The notes under the pieces: model-generated
Database searches by the model: none
What the model was told of the DNA's origin: nothing
Seen by the model: the letters and a program-made list of their open reading frames with translations, nothing else
Part shown: positions 27,501-34,220 of the stretch, in pieces
How positions within the stretch are numbered: position 1 is the first letter of the stretch
Layout: each line of letters begins with the position of its first letter
Source: Butyrivibrio sp. MC2021
GTDB lineage: Bacteria > Bacillota > Clostridia > Lachnospirales > Lachnospiraceae
NCBI RefSeq assembly: GCF_000621605.1
Contig: NZ_JHXX01000011.1
Coordinates: forward strand, 1 to 64,000
Direction of reading: 5' to 3'
Length of the DNA stretch: 64,000 nucleotides
Position numbers and translations under genes: made by a program

Positions 27501-27591
27501 GGTTTTCATTTTGGCCGTTTTGCCCAAACCGCCTGTTTATACGGGTTGTAGAATTTTACAAAATTTCGTTAAAAAGTTTTCATTATACCTC

Positions 27592-27627
27592 TTGACACAT
27601 AATACTATGCGTCATATAGTATTGTGT
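27592..27627 (+). promoter_or_regulatory. padR promoter with overlapping PadR-type operator
   Basis: TTGACA (27592-27597), 17-bp spacer, TATAGT (27615-27620). Lying across it is a perfect 8-bp inverted repeat AATACTAT (27601-27608) and ATAGTATT (27616-27623) with a 7-bp centre. The repeat covers the spacer and the -10 box, which is where an autorepressor would bind. PadR-family regulators typically bind ATAC/GTAT-type dyads, so autoregulation is a fair inference. Confidence 0.75.
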
Positions 27628-27643
27628 AACAGGAGGTATTGAG

Positions 27644-27961
27644 ATGGAGAACCAAATGAAAAGAGGGCTCCTGGAGGTCTGCGTACTGGCGGCCATCAAG
27701 AGCGAAGACTCCTACGGTTACCAGATCATAAAGGATATGAGTTCTTTTGTGGAAATTTCAGAATCCACCCTCTACCCCATTCTAAGGCGCCTTGAGAACC
27801 AGAAGCTGCTCACCGTCCGGACCGCTGAGCACAACGGAAGGCTCCGTAAGTATTACCACATCACGGAAGCCGGGCTGGCAAGGCTGGCCACCTTCGAAGA
27901 AGAATGGCGAGAACTCAAACAGATTTATGAATTTGTGACAAGGGAGGTAAAAAATGACTAA
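27644..27961 (+). CDS. PadR-family transcriptional regulator
   Basis: The protein has 105 residues, the usual length for the short PadR subfamily. A winged helix begins KRGLLEVCVLAAIKSEDSYGYQI; the recognition region is ISESTLYPILRRLE, and the wing is YYHITEAGLARL. An AGGAGG site lies 7 bases before the ATG. It heads a three-gene operon and overlaps the HAAS gene by 8 bp. It probably represses its own promoter through the dyad at 27601-27623. PadR/HAAS/DUF4097 operons recur in Firmicutes and are often linked to envelope stress, but the inducer here is unknown. Confidence 0.93.
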   Translation: MENQMKRGLLEVCVLAAIKSEDSYGYQIIKDMSSFVEISESTLYPILRRLENQKLLTVRTAEHNGRLRKYYHITEAGLARLATFEEEWRELKQIYEFVTREVKND

Positions 27962-28541
27962 GCAGGAATTTACACAACAGTTGTCAAACAGCCTTGCAGG
28001 GCTTAATGAAGAAGATATCAGAAAATCTATTGATTACTACTCAGAGATGATAGAAGATCGCATGGAGGATGGCATGACTGAGGAGGATGCGGTGGCCGCT
28101 GTGGGAAGCATCGAGGACATCAGATCCCAGATTCTTTCGGAGGTGCCCATGACCAGGATCGTAAAAGAGAAGATCACTCCCAAGAGAGATTTCAGAGCGG
28201 GAGAAATTGTCCTTCTTGTGCTGGGAGCGCCCATATGGCTTCCCCTTGTACTGACAGTTATCATCCTTGCTCTGACACTTTTCCTGGTGTTCTGGGTAAT
28301 CATCATGTCACTTTATGTGGTTGATCTCTCTGTGTTTATATCTGGCTTTGCGTCCATTGCAGGCGCATTTTTCGCAAGCTCAGGCTTTATGTCTGCAGTA
28401 TTTTTCATTGGTGCAGGCCTGTTTCTTCTTGGTCTGTCGGTATTGCTGTTTTTCGGCTTCAATCAGGTATCAGGTGGCATGCTCTATTTGAGCAGGCAGA
28501 TGGGCCTTGGTATCAAGAAAGCCTTTGTAGGAGGTAGATAA
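27954..28541 (+). CDS. HAAS/DUF1700-domain membrane protein
   Basis: The protein has 195 residues. The N-terminal HAAS domain (about 1-70) begins MTKQEFTQQLSNSLAGLNEED and includes DYYSEMIEDRMEDGMTEEDAV. Three to four hydrophobic segments follow (about 85-115, 118-140, 143-175). These proteins are thought to act in signalling between PadR and membrane or extracytoplasmic partners. It is translationally coupled to padR and lies 3 bp ahead of the DUF4097 gene. Confidence 0.88.
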   Translation: MTKQEFTQQLSNSLAGLNEEDIRKSIDYYSEMIEDRMEDGMTEEDAVAAVGSIEDIRSQILSEVPMTRIVKEKITPKRDFRAGEIVLLVLGAPIWLPLVLTVIILALTLFLVFWVIIMSLYVVDLSVFISGFASIAGAFFASSGFMSAVFFIGAGLFLLGLSVLLFFGFNQVSGGMLYLSRQMGLGIKKAFVGGR

Positions 28542-28544
28542 AAA

Positions 28545-29399
28545 ATGAGAACAGAAAAGAAAGTAGCTATTGTTGTTGCAGCAGCACTTATGGTGATGGG
28601 GGTAGGTATGATGGCTGTGTCCTCTGTGGCAGCCAGAAACAATTTCATGGGACTTATCAGGACCGATGAATATGAGGTTAAGACCTATGACATCACCGAG
28701 GATTTTGACAATATCGATATCGGTGTGGGTGTGAACGATATTATTTTCCAGAAGTCCGAGGATAAGAATGCACACTTTACCTGCGCTGAGACAGAGAAGA
28801 TCAAATATTCCGTTGAGGTTAAGAGTAACACTCTTTTCATAAAAGAGAAAAATAACAAGACACTGGTGGATTTCATGAGCTTGAATAACACTCCTTCCAA
28901 TGTTCTTTATCTTCCCAAGGATGCCTTTAAGAACGTTACCGGCAGTCTTGGAAGCGGTGATATTACCATTGATGGCTCTTACAGCTTTGATGAGCTGTCA
29001 CTTAAGGTTGGAAGCGGCGACATTTATGTAAGCGATGTTTCCTGCAGCAAAGCGGTTGAGGCCCATGCCTCCAGCGGATCTGTCAATTTCACTGATGTTA
29101 CCTCAGGCGGGTCCTTTAACGCCGTAACAGGCAGCGGCCGCATCGAGCTTAGCAACTGCGAAGGTAAGGATGTGAAGCTTAAAACCGGATCAGGAAGGAT
29201 CGTTCTTGATAAGTGCGATGGAGACTCACTGGTTATGAGCACCGGCAGCGGTGATATCCGTGGCACTCTGAGGACAGGCAAGGTCTTCGAAGCAAAAGCC
29301 GGCTCGGGAGATGTTTCGGTTCCTGCCAGCACAGAAGGAAACGGAACCTGCGATGTTAAGACAGGCTCCGGGGATATTGATATTACTATTGAAGGGTAA
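28545..29399 (+). CDS. DUF4097 beta-strand repeat protein
   Basis: The protein has 284 residues. A single N-terminal hydrophobic segment (about 5-27) acts as signal or anchor. The remainder is a right-handed beta solenoid with repeated G(S/T)GS-type turns (GSLGSGDITI, VGSGDIYV, TGSGRIEL, TGSGDI, KTGSGDIDI). This is the usual output protein of PadR/HAAS operons, probably facing outward. Its biochemical role is not known. It is the last gene of the operon and is followed directly by a terminator. Confidence 0.88.
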   Translation: MRTEKKVAIVVAAALMVMGVGMMAVSSVAARNNFMGLIRTDEYEVKTYDITEDFDNIDIGVGVNDIIFQKSEDKNAHFTCAETEKIKYSVEVKSNTLFIKEKNNKTLVDFMSLNNTPSNVLYLPKDAFKNVTGSLGSGDITIDGSYSFDELSLKVGSGDIYVSDVSCSKAVEAHASSGSVNFTDVTSGGSFNAVTGSGRIELSNCEGKDVKLKTGSGRIVLDKCDGDSLVMSTGSGDIRGTLRTGKVFEAKAGSGDVSVPASTEGNGTCDVKTGSGDIDITIEG

Positions 29400-29406
29400 A
29401 AATAAT

Positions 29407-29437
29407 GGAGATTGGGATTAACCCAATCTCCTTTTTT
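29407..29437. terminator. Bidirectional intrinsic terminator
   Basis: A 10-bp perfect stem GGAGATTGGG/CCCAATCTCC (29407-29416 with 29422-29431) with a 5-base loop is followed by TTTTTT. It separates the convergent DUF4097 and L,D-transpeptidase genes, and on the minus strand ATTATTTTT follows. Confidence 0.9.
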
Positions 29438-29438
29438 A

Positions 29439-30059
29439 TTAGTGAACCTTAACTACGGTGCCGATAGTGGCAAGGTCAAAAAACTGTTTTGCAACCTCCG
29501 GAGGAAGGTTGACGCAGCCGTGGGAGCCGTCGGTCTTGTAGATCTCGCCGCCGAACTTGCTTCGCCAGTTGGCGTCATGGAGGCCGCAGCCGCCCTTTGT
29601 GAAGGGCATCCAGTACTCTACCCAGCTGTGCCAGGTGGGACCGTTGAGCCATTTTCCTCTTACATGTCCGTAAACGGCGTAAAGGCCTGTGGGGGTATCC
29701 CGGTTAAGGGACACATTTCCGGTTACGCAGGGTGTTGAAAGGATTGGCACGCCATCCTGAACATAGGTAACAGTCTGATTGGCTATATCCACGTCAACGT
29801 AGGTGTTAAGCGGTATTCCCGCCTGCTCCTCCGCTTCATTCTGGAAGCGTCCTTCGTAGATCCCGAAATTGATATAGTGGTTGACCAGGGCTGAAGTGCT
29901 GGTTCCCACTGCATTTGCTACATCGGGATATTTCCTTGCGTAGTAAGCGGGATCAAAGCCACTTGCCCGGGAAGTAACCGGCAAAATAAGGGTCATGAAA
30001 GACACGATAACCATCGATAAAATCAGGGTTTTTACTCTTTTTTTCATAGGCGTCACCAT
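29439..30059 (-). CDS. Secreted L,D-transpeptidase (YkuD domain)
   Basis: The protein has 206 residues from the first ATG; the ATG at 30047 (MKKRVKTLILSM) may be the real start and gives a typical signal peptide. The YkuD domain (about 85-206) has the catalytic HGCVN motif (His180, Cys182) within SHGCVNLP, and the upstream TPTGLYAVYGH. Enzymes of this family form 3-3 cross-links in peptidoglycan or attach proteins to it, at the outer face of the membrane. A short helical segment around 38-75 (YYARKYPDVANAVG, YEGRFQNE) resembles the 'sheep-in-wolf' type wall-binding repeat; this is a weak match. A TATAAT box overlapping an inverted repeat (30080-30097) precedes it. Confidence 0.9.
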   Translation of the reverse strand: MVTPMKKRVKTLILSMVIVSFMTLILPVTSRASGFDPAYYARKYPDVANAVGTSTSALVNHYINFGIYEGRFQNEAEEQAGIPLNTYVDVDIANQTVTYVQDGVPILSTPCVTGNVSLNRDTPTGLYAVYGHVRGKWLNGPTWHSWVEYWMPFTKGGCGLHDANWRSKFGGEIYKTDGSHGCVNLPPEVAKQFFDLATIGTVVKVH

Positions 30060-30079
30060 CCGTTATTTCATATATTAAT

Positions 30080-30097
30080 TATACGTCGTAACGTATA
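30080..30097 (-). promoter_or_regulatory. Inverted repeat overlapping the -10 box of the L,D-transpeptidase gene
   Basis: TATACG (30080-30085) and CGTATA (30092-30097) form a 6-bp dyad with a 6-bp centre. On the minus strand the end of the dyad merges into a TATAAT -10 box. The position suggests an operator, but no regulator can be named. Confidence 0.4.
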
Positions 30098-30136
30098 GAG
30101 ATATTCTTAAAAAAGGCTTAATAAAGAGTAAAGACT

Positions 30137-30320
30137 ATGGGCGGGGGTTGACCCACAAGACCACCCGGTAGATTTACTTTAGGCTTTAGCTCTGGGCTCT
30201 GCCCAGACCCGTCCTCGCCGGAAGGCAGGAGGACCGGCGAAAAAGAAGCCGGCTATGCGAGTAAATCTGCCCCCCATGGCAGTGGCCAGACTACCGGGAA
30301 GCCAACCATTACCGGCTTCG
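30137..30320 (+). ncRNA. Structured RNA candidate, resembling the raiA motif
   Basis: This non-coding stretch is locally GC-rich and highly structured. Paired segments on the plus strand: GGTTG (30146-30150) with CAACC (30303-30307); GGTAGATTTACT (30167-30178) with AGTAAATCTGCC (30260-30271), the single non-Watson-Crick pair being a U-G wobble only on the plus strand; TCTGGGC with GCCCAGA (30191-30207); GTCCTC-GCC closed by a GGAA (GNRA) tetraloop (30211-30234); GAAGCCGG (30245-30252) with CCGGCTTC (30312-30319). CCCGGTAG (30164-30171) can also pair with CTACCGGG (30291-30298), which implies an alternative fold or pseudoknot. The order of motifs recalls the raiA ncRNA of Firmicutes, from memory and not confirmed. 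The exact ends and promoter are not resolved. Confidence 0.55.
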
Positions 30321-30347
30321 TGCATTTTGAATATCGGCGGCAATTCC

Positions 30348-32342
30348 TCACCTGGTGCTGCTGCGGTACTGGACAGGGGTCATGCCGTATTTCTTTTTGA
30401 AGAGGCGGTTGAAGTGCTCAACGTTCTGATAGCCGGCAGCCTCAGCCACTTTCTCGACTTTCATATTGCCGTTTCGAAGCAGTGTGCTGGCTTTGTTCAG
30501 CCTGATCCTCTTCACGTTCTCTCCGAAGGTCATACCGGATTTTTCCTTGATGTACTTGGAAAGGTATGGCTTGGAAAGATAGAACTGGCTGGAGAGGTCA
30601 TCCAAAGTAACAGTCAGGTAGTTCTCCTGAATGTAGTTGATGATGGAATTGATCCTCTCGTCCTTATTGCCGGTGCTCTCTTTTACATCATCTATCTGGT
30701 TAACTGCGATAACCAGCGCATTGATTGAGGACTTGATGATATCCTCGTCGATACCAACGCCCCAGAACTTCTTGCCGTTAAAGGTGATACCAACATAGGT
30801 GCAGGCCTTGGAGGAGGATCCTCTTGAAAGAGCGTGCTCCTCGTAAACAGAAAGCTCGTAGCTAACGTTGAAGTACTGCTTGATGGCGTTACTTACAGCG
30901 TCCAGACGACCGTTACCGTTGGCCTCAACCTTGTGGGACTTGTCTGCATGGGCAATGGTAACTTCAGCTAAAATACCGTCGATCTGCTTGAAGTGAACTT
31001 CAGGAATCCTGAATACATTGTCGTTATGTACGTATTTATCCTCAAAGATCTGATAAATTCTTGCAGGTGAAAGCTCAGCATGCTCTCTGTCGGAGATGTC
31101 CTTGATGGTATAGGAAACATCCGCCTGCATCTCCTTGGGAACCATGTAACCGAAGTTGGTCTTGAGGATATAGCTTACGCCGCCCTTGCCGGACTGGCTG
31201 TTGATTCTGATAACGTCTCCGTCGTACTCTCTGCCAAGGTCCTTGGGATCGATGGGAAGATAAGGAACGGACCAGATGCCCTTGTCCTTCTTCTGCTCGT
31301 GCCATGCAAAGCCCTTGGAAATAGCATCCTGGTGGGAACCTGAAAATGCGGTAAATACCAGCTGTCCTGCATAGGGCTGTCTCTCGTAGATGCGCATTCT
31401 TGTAAGTCTCTCGTAGGTCTCTCCCACCTCTGTGATATGTGAGAAATCCAGTCCCGGATCAACTCCGTGGGAATACATATTTACAGCCAGGGTAACAATG
31501 TCCACGTTACCTGTTCTCTCGCCGTTTCCGAAAAGTGTTCCCTCGATTCTGTCAGCTCCCGCAAGGCATCCAAGCTCTGCGTCGGATACACCGGTTCCTC
31601 TGTCGTTGTGAGGATGAAGGGAAAGAGTAACCGCATCCCTGTATTTCAGATTCTTGCTGATATACTCAACCTGTGTCGCAAAAACATGGGGCATTGCGAT
31701 CTCAACGGTGGTAGGAATATTGATGACTACTTTATTCTTTTTGGTGGGTTTCCATACATCAAGAACCGCGTTGCAGACCTCTACAGCATAGTCTACCTCT
31801 GTTCCCGGGAAGCTCTCAGGGGAATACTCAAAGGAGAAATTGCCGTTGGTCTCTTTTGCAAGCTTATCAAGGAGCTTGGCTCCGTCTACAGCGATCTTCT
31901 TAACCTCTTCCTTGCTCTTCTTGAAAACCTGCTCTCTCTGAGCCACGGAGGTTGAATTGTACAGATGGATGATGGCCCTGGGAGCGCCCTTAACCGCTTC
32001 AAAGGTTCTCTTGATGATGTGCTCTCTGGCCTGGGTCAGAACCTGAACCGTAACATCATCGGGGATCATGTTCTTCTCGATAAGGGTTCTTGCGAACTCG
32101 AACTCAGTCTCGGAAGCTGCCGGGAATCCGATCTCTATCTCCTTAAATCCAAGATTTACCAGCATTGTAAAGAACTCAAGCTTCTCATCAAGGCTCATGG
32201 GCTCGATAAGGGCCTGGTTGCCGTCTCTAAGGTCAACGCTGCACCAGATGGGCGGATGATCAAGGTAGTCTTTTTTCACCCAGTCGTAGCTGCACTGGGG
32301 TGGCATAAAATACTGACGCTGGTACTTCTTAAAATTTTCCAT
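30348..32342 (-). CDS. leuA: 2-isopropylmalate synthase fused to a C-terminal AraC-type DNA-binding domain
   Basis: The protein has 664 residues. Residues 1 to about 555 are a LeuA of the long (fungal/actinobacterial) type. The TIM barrel has RDGNQ (39-43), HPHND (243-247, metal ligands) and GNGERTGN, and is followed by the leucine-binding allosteric domain. The enzyme condenses acetyl-CoA with 2-oxoisovalerate in the first step of leucine synthesis. From about 560 the chain continues without a stop into a full AraC double helix-turn-helix (LTVTLDDLSSQFYLSKPYLS, MKVEKVAEAAGYQNVEHFNRLF, YGMTPVQYR). Ordinary LeuA ends before this point. The obvious inference is that leucine sensing is joined to DNA binding, perhaps for autoregulation. 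No other leu gene is adjacent. The start ATG has AGAGGAGA upstream. Confidence 0.9.
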   Translation of the reverse strand: MENFKKYQRQYFMPPQCSYDWVKKDYLDHPPIWCSVDLRDGNQALIEPMSLDEKLEFFTMLVNLGFKEIEIGFPAASETEFEFARTLIEKNMIPDDVTVQVLTQAREHIIKRTFEAVKGAPRAIIHLYNSTSVAQREQVFKKSKEEVKKIAVDGAKLLDKLAKETNGNFSFEYSPESFPGTEVDYAVEVCNAVLDVWKPTKKNKVVINIPTTVEIAMPHVFATQVEYISKNLKYRDAVTLSLHPHNDRGTGVSDAELGCLAGADRIEGTLFGNGERTGNVDIVTLAVNMYSHGVDPGLDFSHITEVGETYERLTRMRIYERQPYAGQLVFTAFSGSHQDAISKGFAWHEQKKDKGIWSVPYLPIDPKDLGREYDGDVIRINSQSGKGGVSYILKTNFGYMVPKEMQADVSYTIKDISDREHAELSPARIYQIFEDKYVHNDNVFRIPEVHFKQIDGILAEVTIAHADKSHKVEANGNGRLDAVSNAIKQYFNVSYELSVYEEHALSRGSSSKACTYVGITFNGKKFWGVGIDEDIIKSSINALVIAVNQIDDVKESTGNKDERINSIINYIQENYLTVTLDDLSSQFYLSKPYLSKYIKEKSGMTFGENVKRIRLNKASTLLRNGNMKVEKVAEAAGYQNVEHFNRLFKKKYGMTPVQYRSSTR

Positions 32343-32398
32343 AGCTTTCTCCTCTTTTTATGTAAACAGAATAAAATAAGTCATTTTTATTGATAGTT

Positions 32399-32438
32399 AT
32401 TATCATATCACACTTTAACGCAAAAAAGTTATGATAAT
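32399..32438 (-). promoter_or_regulatory. Inverted repeat in the leuA promoter region
   Basis: ATTATCATA (32399-32407) and TATGATAAT (32430-32438) are perfect 9-bp arms with a 22-bp centre, 57 to 96 bp upstream of the leuA start codon. The spacing of about three helical turns between arm centres suits a dimeric AraC-type protein. It is a candidate operator for the LeuA-AraC protein itself. No T-box or leucine leader peptide was seen. Confidence 0.4.
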
Positions 32439-32504
32439 TTTTATCTTTTTTCTTGATGTTTTTTATCCCAAGAAAAGATAGCAAGAAATCTGTAGTAGTA
32501 GCAA

Positions 32505-32527
32505 TAACACAAGGCTATAATGTGTTA
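32505..32527 (+). promoter_or_regulatory. GH43 promoter -10 box inside an inverted repeat
   Basis: TATAAT (32516-32521) lies within the dyad TAACACA (32505-32511) and TGTGTTA (32521-32527), which would let a repressor cover the -10 box. No good -35 box is seen, as expected for an activated promoter. Transcription would start near 32528, which excludes the GTG at 32530 as start codon. Confidence 0.45.
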
Positions 32528-32565
32528 AAGTGATAAAACTCATAATCAGTGGGGGCAAAAGCAAT

Positions 32566-34164
32566 ATGAACATTACGTCAAATATCAATCCTCTTACCAG
32601 GATGGACTACCCGGATCCGGATGTGATAAGAGTTGGGGACACTTACTATATGGTCAGCACCACCATGTACTTTTTTCCCGGGTGCGAGATATTAAGGTCC
32701 TATGACCTGATGCACTGGGAGCATGCCGCTTTTGTGTATGACAGGCTGGATTCCACAGAGGGTCAGAGACTGATGGGAAAAGAGAATGTCTATGGTAAGG
32801 GCATGTGGGCTGCTTCTATCCGCTACCATCAGGGCAGGTTCTATGTGATCTTTGTGGCCAACGACACCAACAAGACATATCTTTATACCTCTGAGGAGAT
32901 CACCGGTCCCTGGAAAAAGAGCGAGATTCAGGGCTTTTATCATGACAATTCCCTTTTGTTTGATGATGACGGAAGAGTATATATTGTCTATGGAAACAGG
33001 GAAATCTTTCTGGTGGAGCTTGATGAAAACCTGACAGGCCCCAAGGAAGGAGGCCTTAACAGAGTGATCGTCAAGGACAGAGACGACTGCTTCCTTGGCT
33101 ATGAGGGCTCCCACTTTTATAAGATAAACGGAAAATACTACCTCTTTTTCATAAACATCCCAAGAGATACCGGCCGCCGCACCGAGAGCTGCTTTGTGGC
33201 TGATTCATTGGATGGTGAATTCGTGGGAAAAGCTGTATTTGACGACGACAACGGCTTTGTAAACAGCGGCATCGCTCAGGGAGGAATCGTTGATACTCCT
33301 TCAGGAAAATGGTACTCTATCCTATTCCAGGACAGCGGCGCAGTGGGAAGAATTCCCCATCTTATTCCGGTGGAATTCAAGGATGGCTTCCCGGTTTTCG
33401 GCTGTAACAGCACTAAGAAGGACACCACTTCTACTCTCGGAGCATATCTTCCGGCCCAGTTCGAGATTGAGGACTTAAGACCCGGATATGAATATGCTCC
33501 CCTCTACGGCTCAGATGATTTCAAAGATGCTGCAGCAGGCCCATCCTTTGGATTTAAGTCCTTCTGGCAGTTCAACCACGAGCCTGACCTTGAGCTTATT
33601 GAACATAACACTACAGAAGGCTTCTTTAAGATAAAAACAGGAAAGCTTGCCACCAACCTTGTGCAGGCCCAGAATACCCTGACCCAGAGAACTCTCACTC
33701 CAAGGAGCGCGGCAGAGGTTACCCTGGACGTCTCAGGTCTTAATGACGGCGACTACGCAGGCCTTTGCGTTCTCCAGAGCTCCTACGGTTTTGTCGGTGT
33801 CACCCAAAAAGAAGGTAAACGCTTCCTTGTAATGTGCACCAGAGAGATCAGAGTTCCCGGAATCTGGGGTGAGAGAAAAGACGATCAGGCTCCTCAGGAG
33901 CTTGAATGCATACCTCTTGAAGAAGTTACCGGAGATACTAAGCTTATCCGCCTCCGTGCAGGAGTATCCTTTAATCACATGAAGGACTATGCAAGCTTCT
34001 CCTACGCATCTGTCTCATCCGAAGACTTTACAACTATCGGAGAACCCAAGAAGCTCCGCTTCCGTCTGGACCACTTCACCGGTGCACGCTTCGGACTATT
34101 TGCCTACAGTACAAAAGAAATTGGCGGCTCTGCCAGGTTCACAGATTTTAAATACGTCGACTAA
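32566..34164 (+). CDS. Glycoside hydrolase family 43 (beta-xylosidase/arabinofuranosidase-like)
   Basis: The protein has 532 residues from the ATG at 32566 (MNITSNINPLTRMDYPDPD), with a GGGGG site upstream. An in-frame GTG at 32530 falls at the probable transcription start. The five-bladed propeller starts with YPDPDV, whose first Asp (17) should be the catalytic base. HDNSLLFDDDG carries the second Asp, and GYEGSHFYK the general acid Glu. The C-terminal part (about 310-532) matches the beta-sandwich domain found in GH43 xylosidases. There is no signal peptide, so it would act on imported xylo- or arabino-oligosaccharides in the cytoplasm. It is a single-gene unit; no transporter lies beside it. 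Exact substrate is not decided by the sequence. Confidence 0.88.
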   Translation: MNITSNINPLTRMDYPDPDVIRVGDTYYMVSTTMYFFPGCEILRSYDLMHWEHAAFVYDRLDSTEGQRLMGKENVYGKGMWAASIRYHQGRFYVIFVANDTNKTYLYTSEEITGPWKKSEIQGFYHDNSLLFDDDGRVYIVYGNREIFLVELDENLTGPKEGGLNRVIVKDRDDCFLGYEGSHFYKINGKYYLFFINIPRDTGRRTESCFVADSLDGEFVGKAVFDDDNGFVNSGIAQGGIVDTPSGKWYSILFQDSGAVGRIPHLIPVEFKDGFPVFGCNSTKKDTTSTLGAYLPAQFEIEDLRPGYEYAPLYGSDDFKDAAAGPSFGFKSFWQFNHEPDLELIEHNTTEGFFKIKTGKLATNLVQAQNTLTQRTLTPRSAAEVTLDVSGLNDGDYAGLCVLQSSYGFVGVTQKEGKRFLVMCTREIRVPGIWGERKDDQAPQELECIPLEEVTGDTKLIRLRAGVSFNHMKDYASFSYASVSSEDFTTIGEPKKLRFRLDHFTGARFGLFAYSTKEIGGSARFTDFKYVD

Positions 34165-34167
34165 AAA

Positions 34168-34192
34168 ACGGCTCCGGGAAAACCGGAGCCGT
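34168..34192. terminator. Bidirectional intrinsic terminator
   Basis: ACGGCTCCGG (34168-34177) pairs with CCGGAGCCGT (34183-34192) with a 5-base loop. On the minus strand TTTTTT follows directly, serving the chemotaxis receptor gene. On the plus strand the tail is only moderately T-rich. Confidence 0.85.
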
Positions 34193-34220
34193 AATCTTTA
34201 TATTCTTTATTTATTGAAGA

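Noticed and set aside
30137..30320. Cobalamin riboswitch (GCCACTG on the minus strand upstream of nothing obvious)
   Set aside because: Other conserved cobalamin boxes are missing, and the wobble pair in the long stem and the GNRA loop favour a plus-strand RNA of another class.
32343..32565. T-box or leucine attenuator for leuA
   Set aside because: No T-box sequence, leucine-rich leader peptide or terminator/antiterminator pair was found; only inverted repeats.
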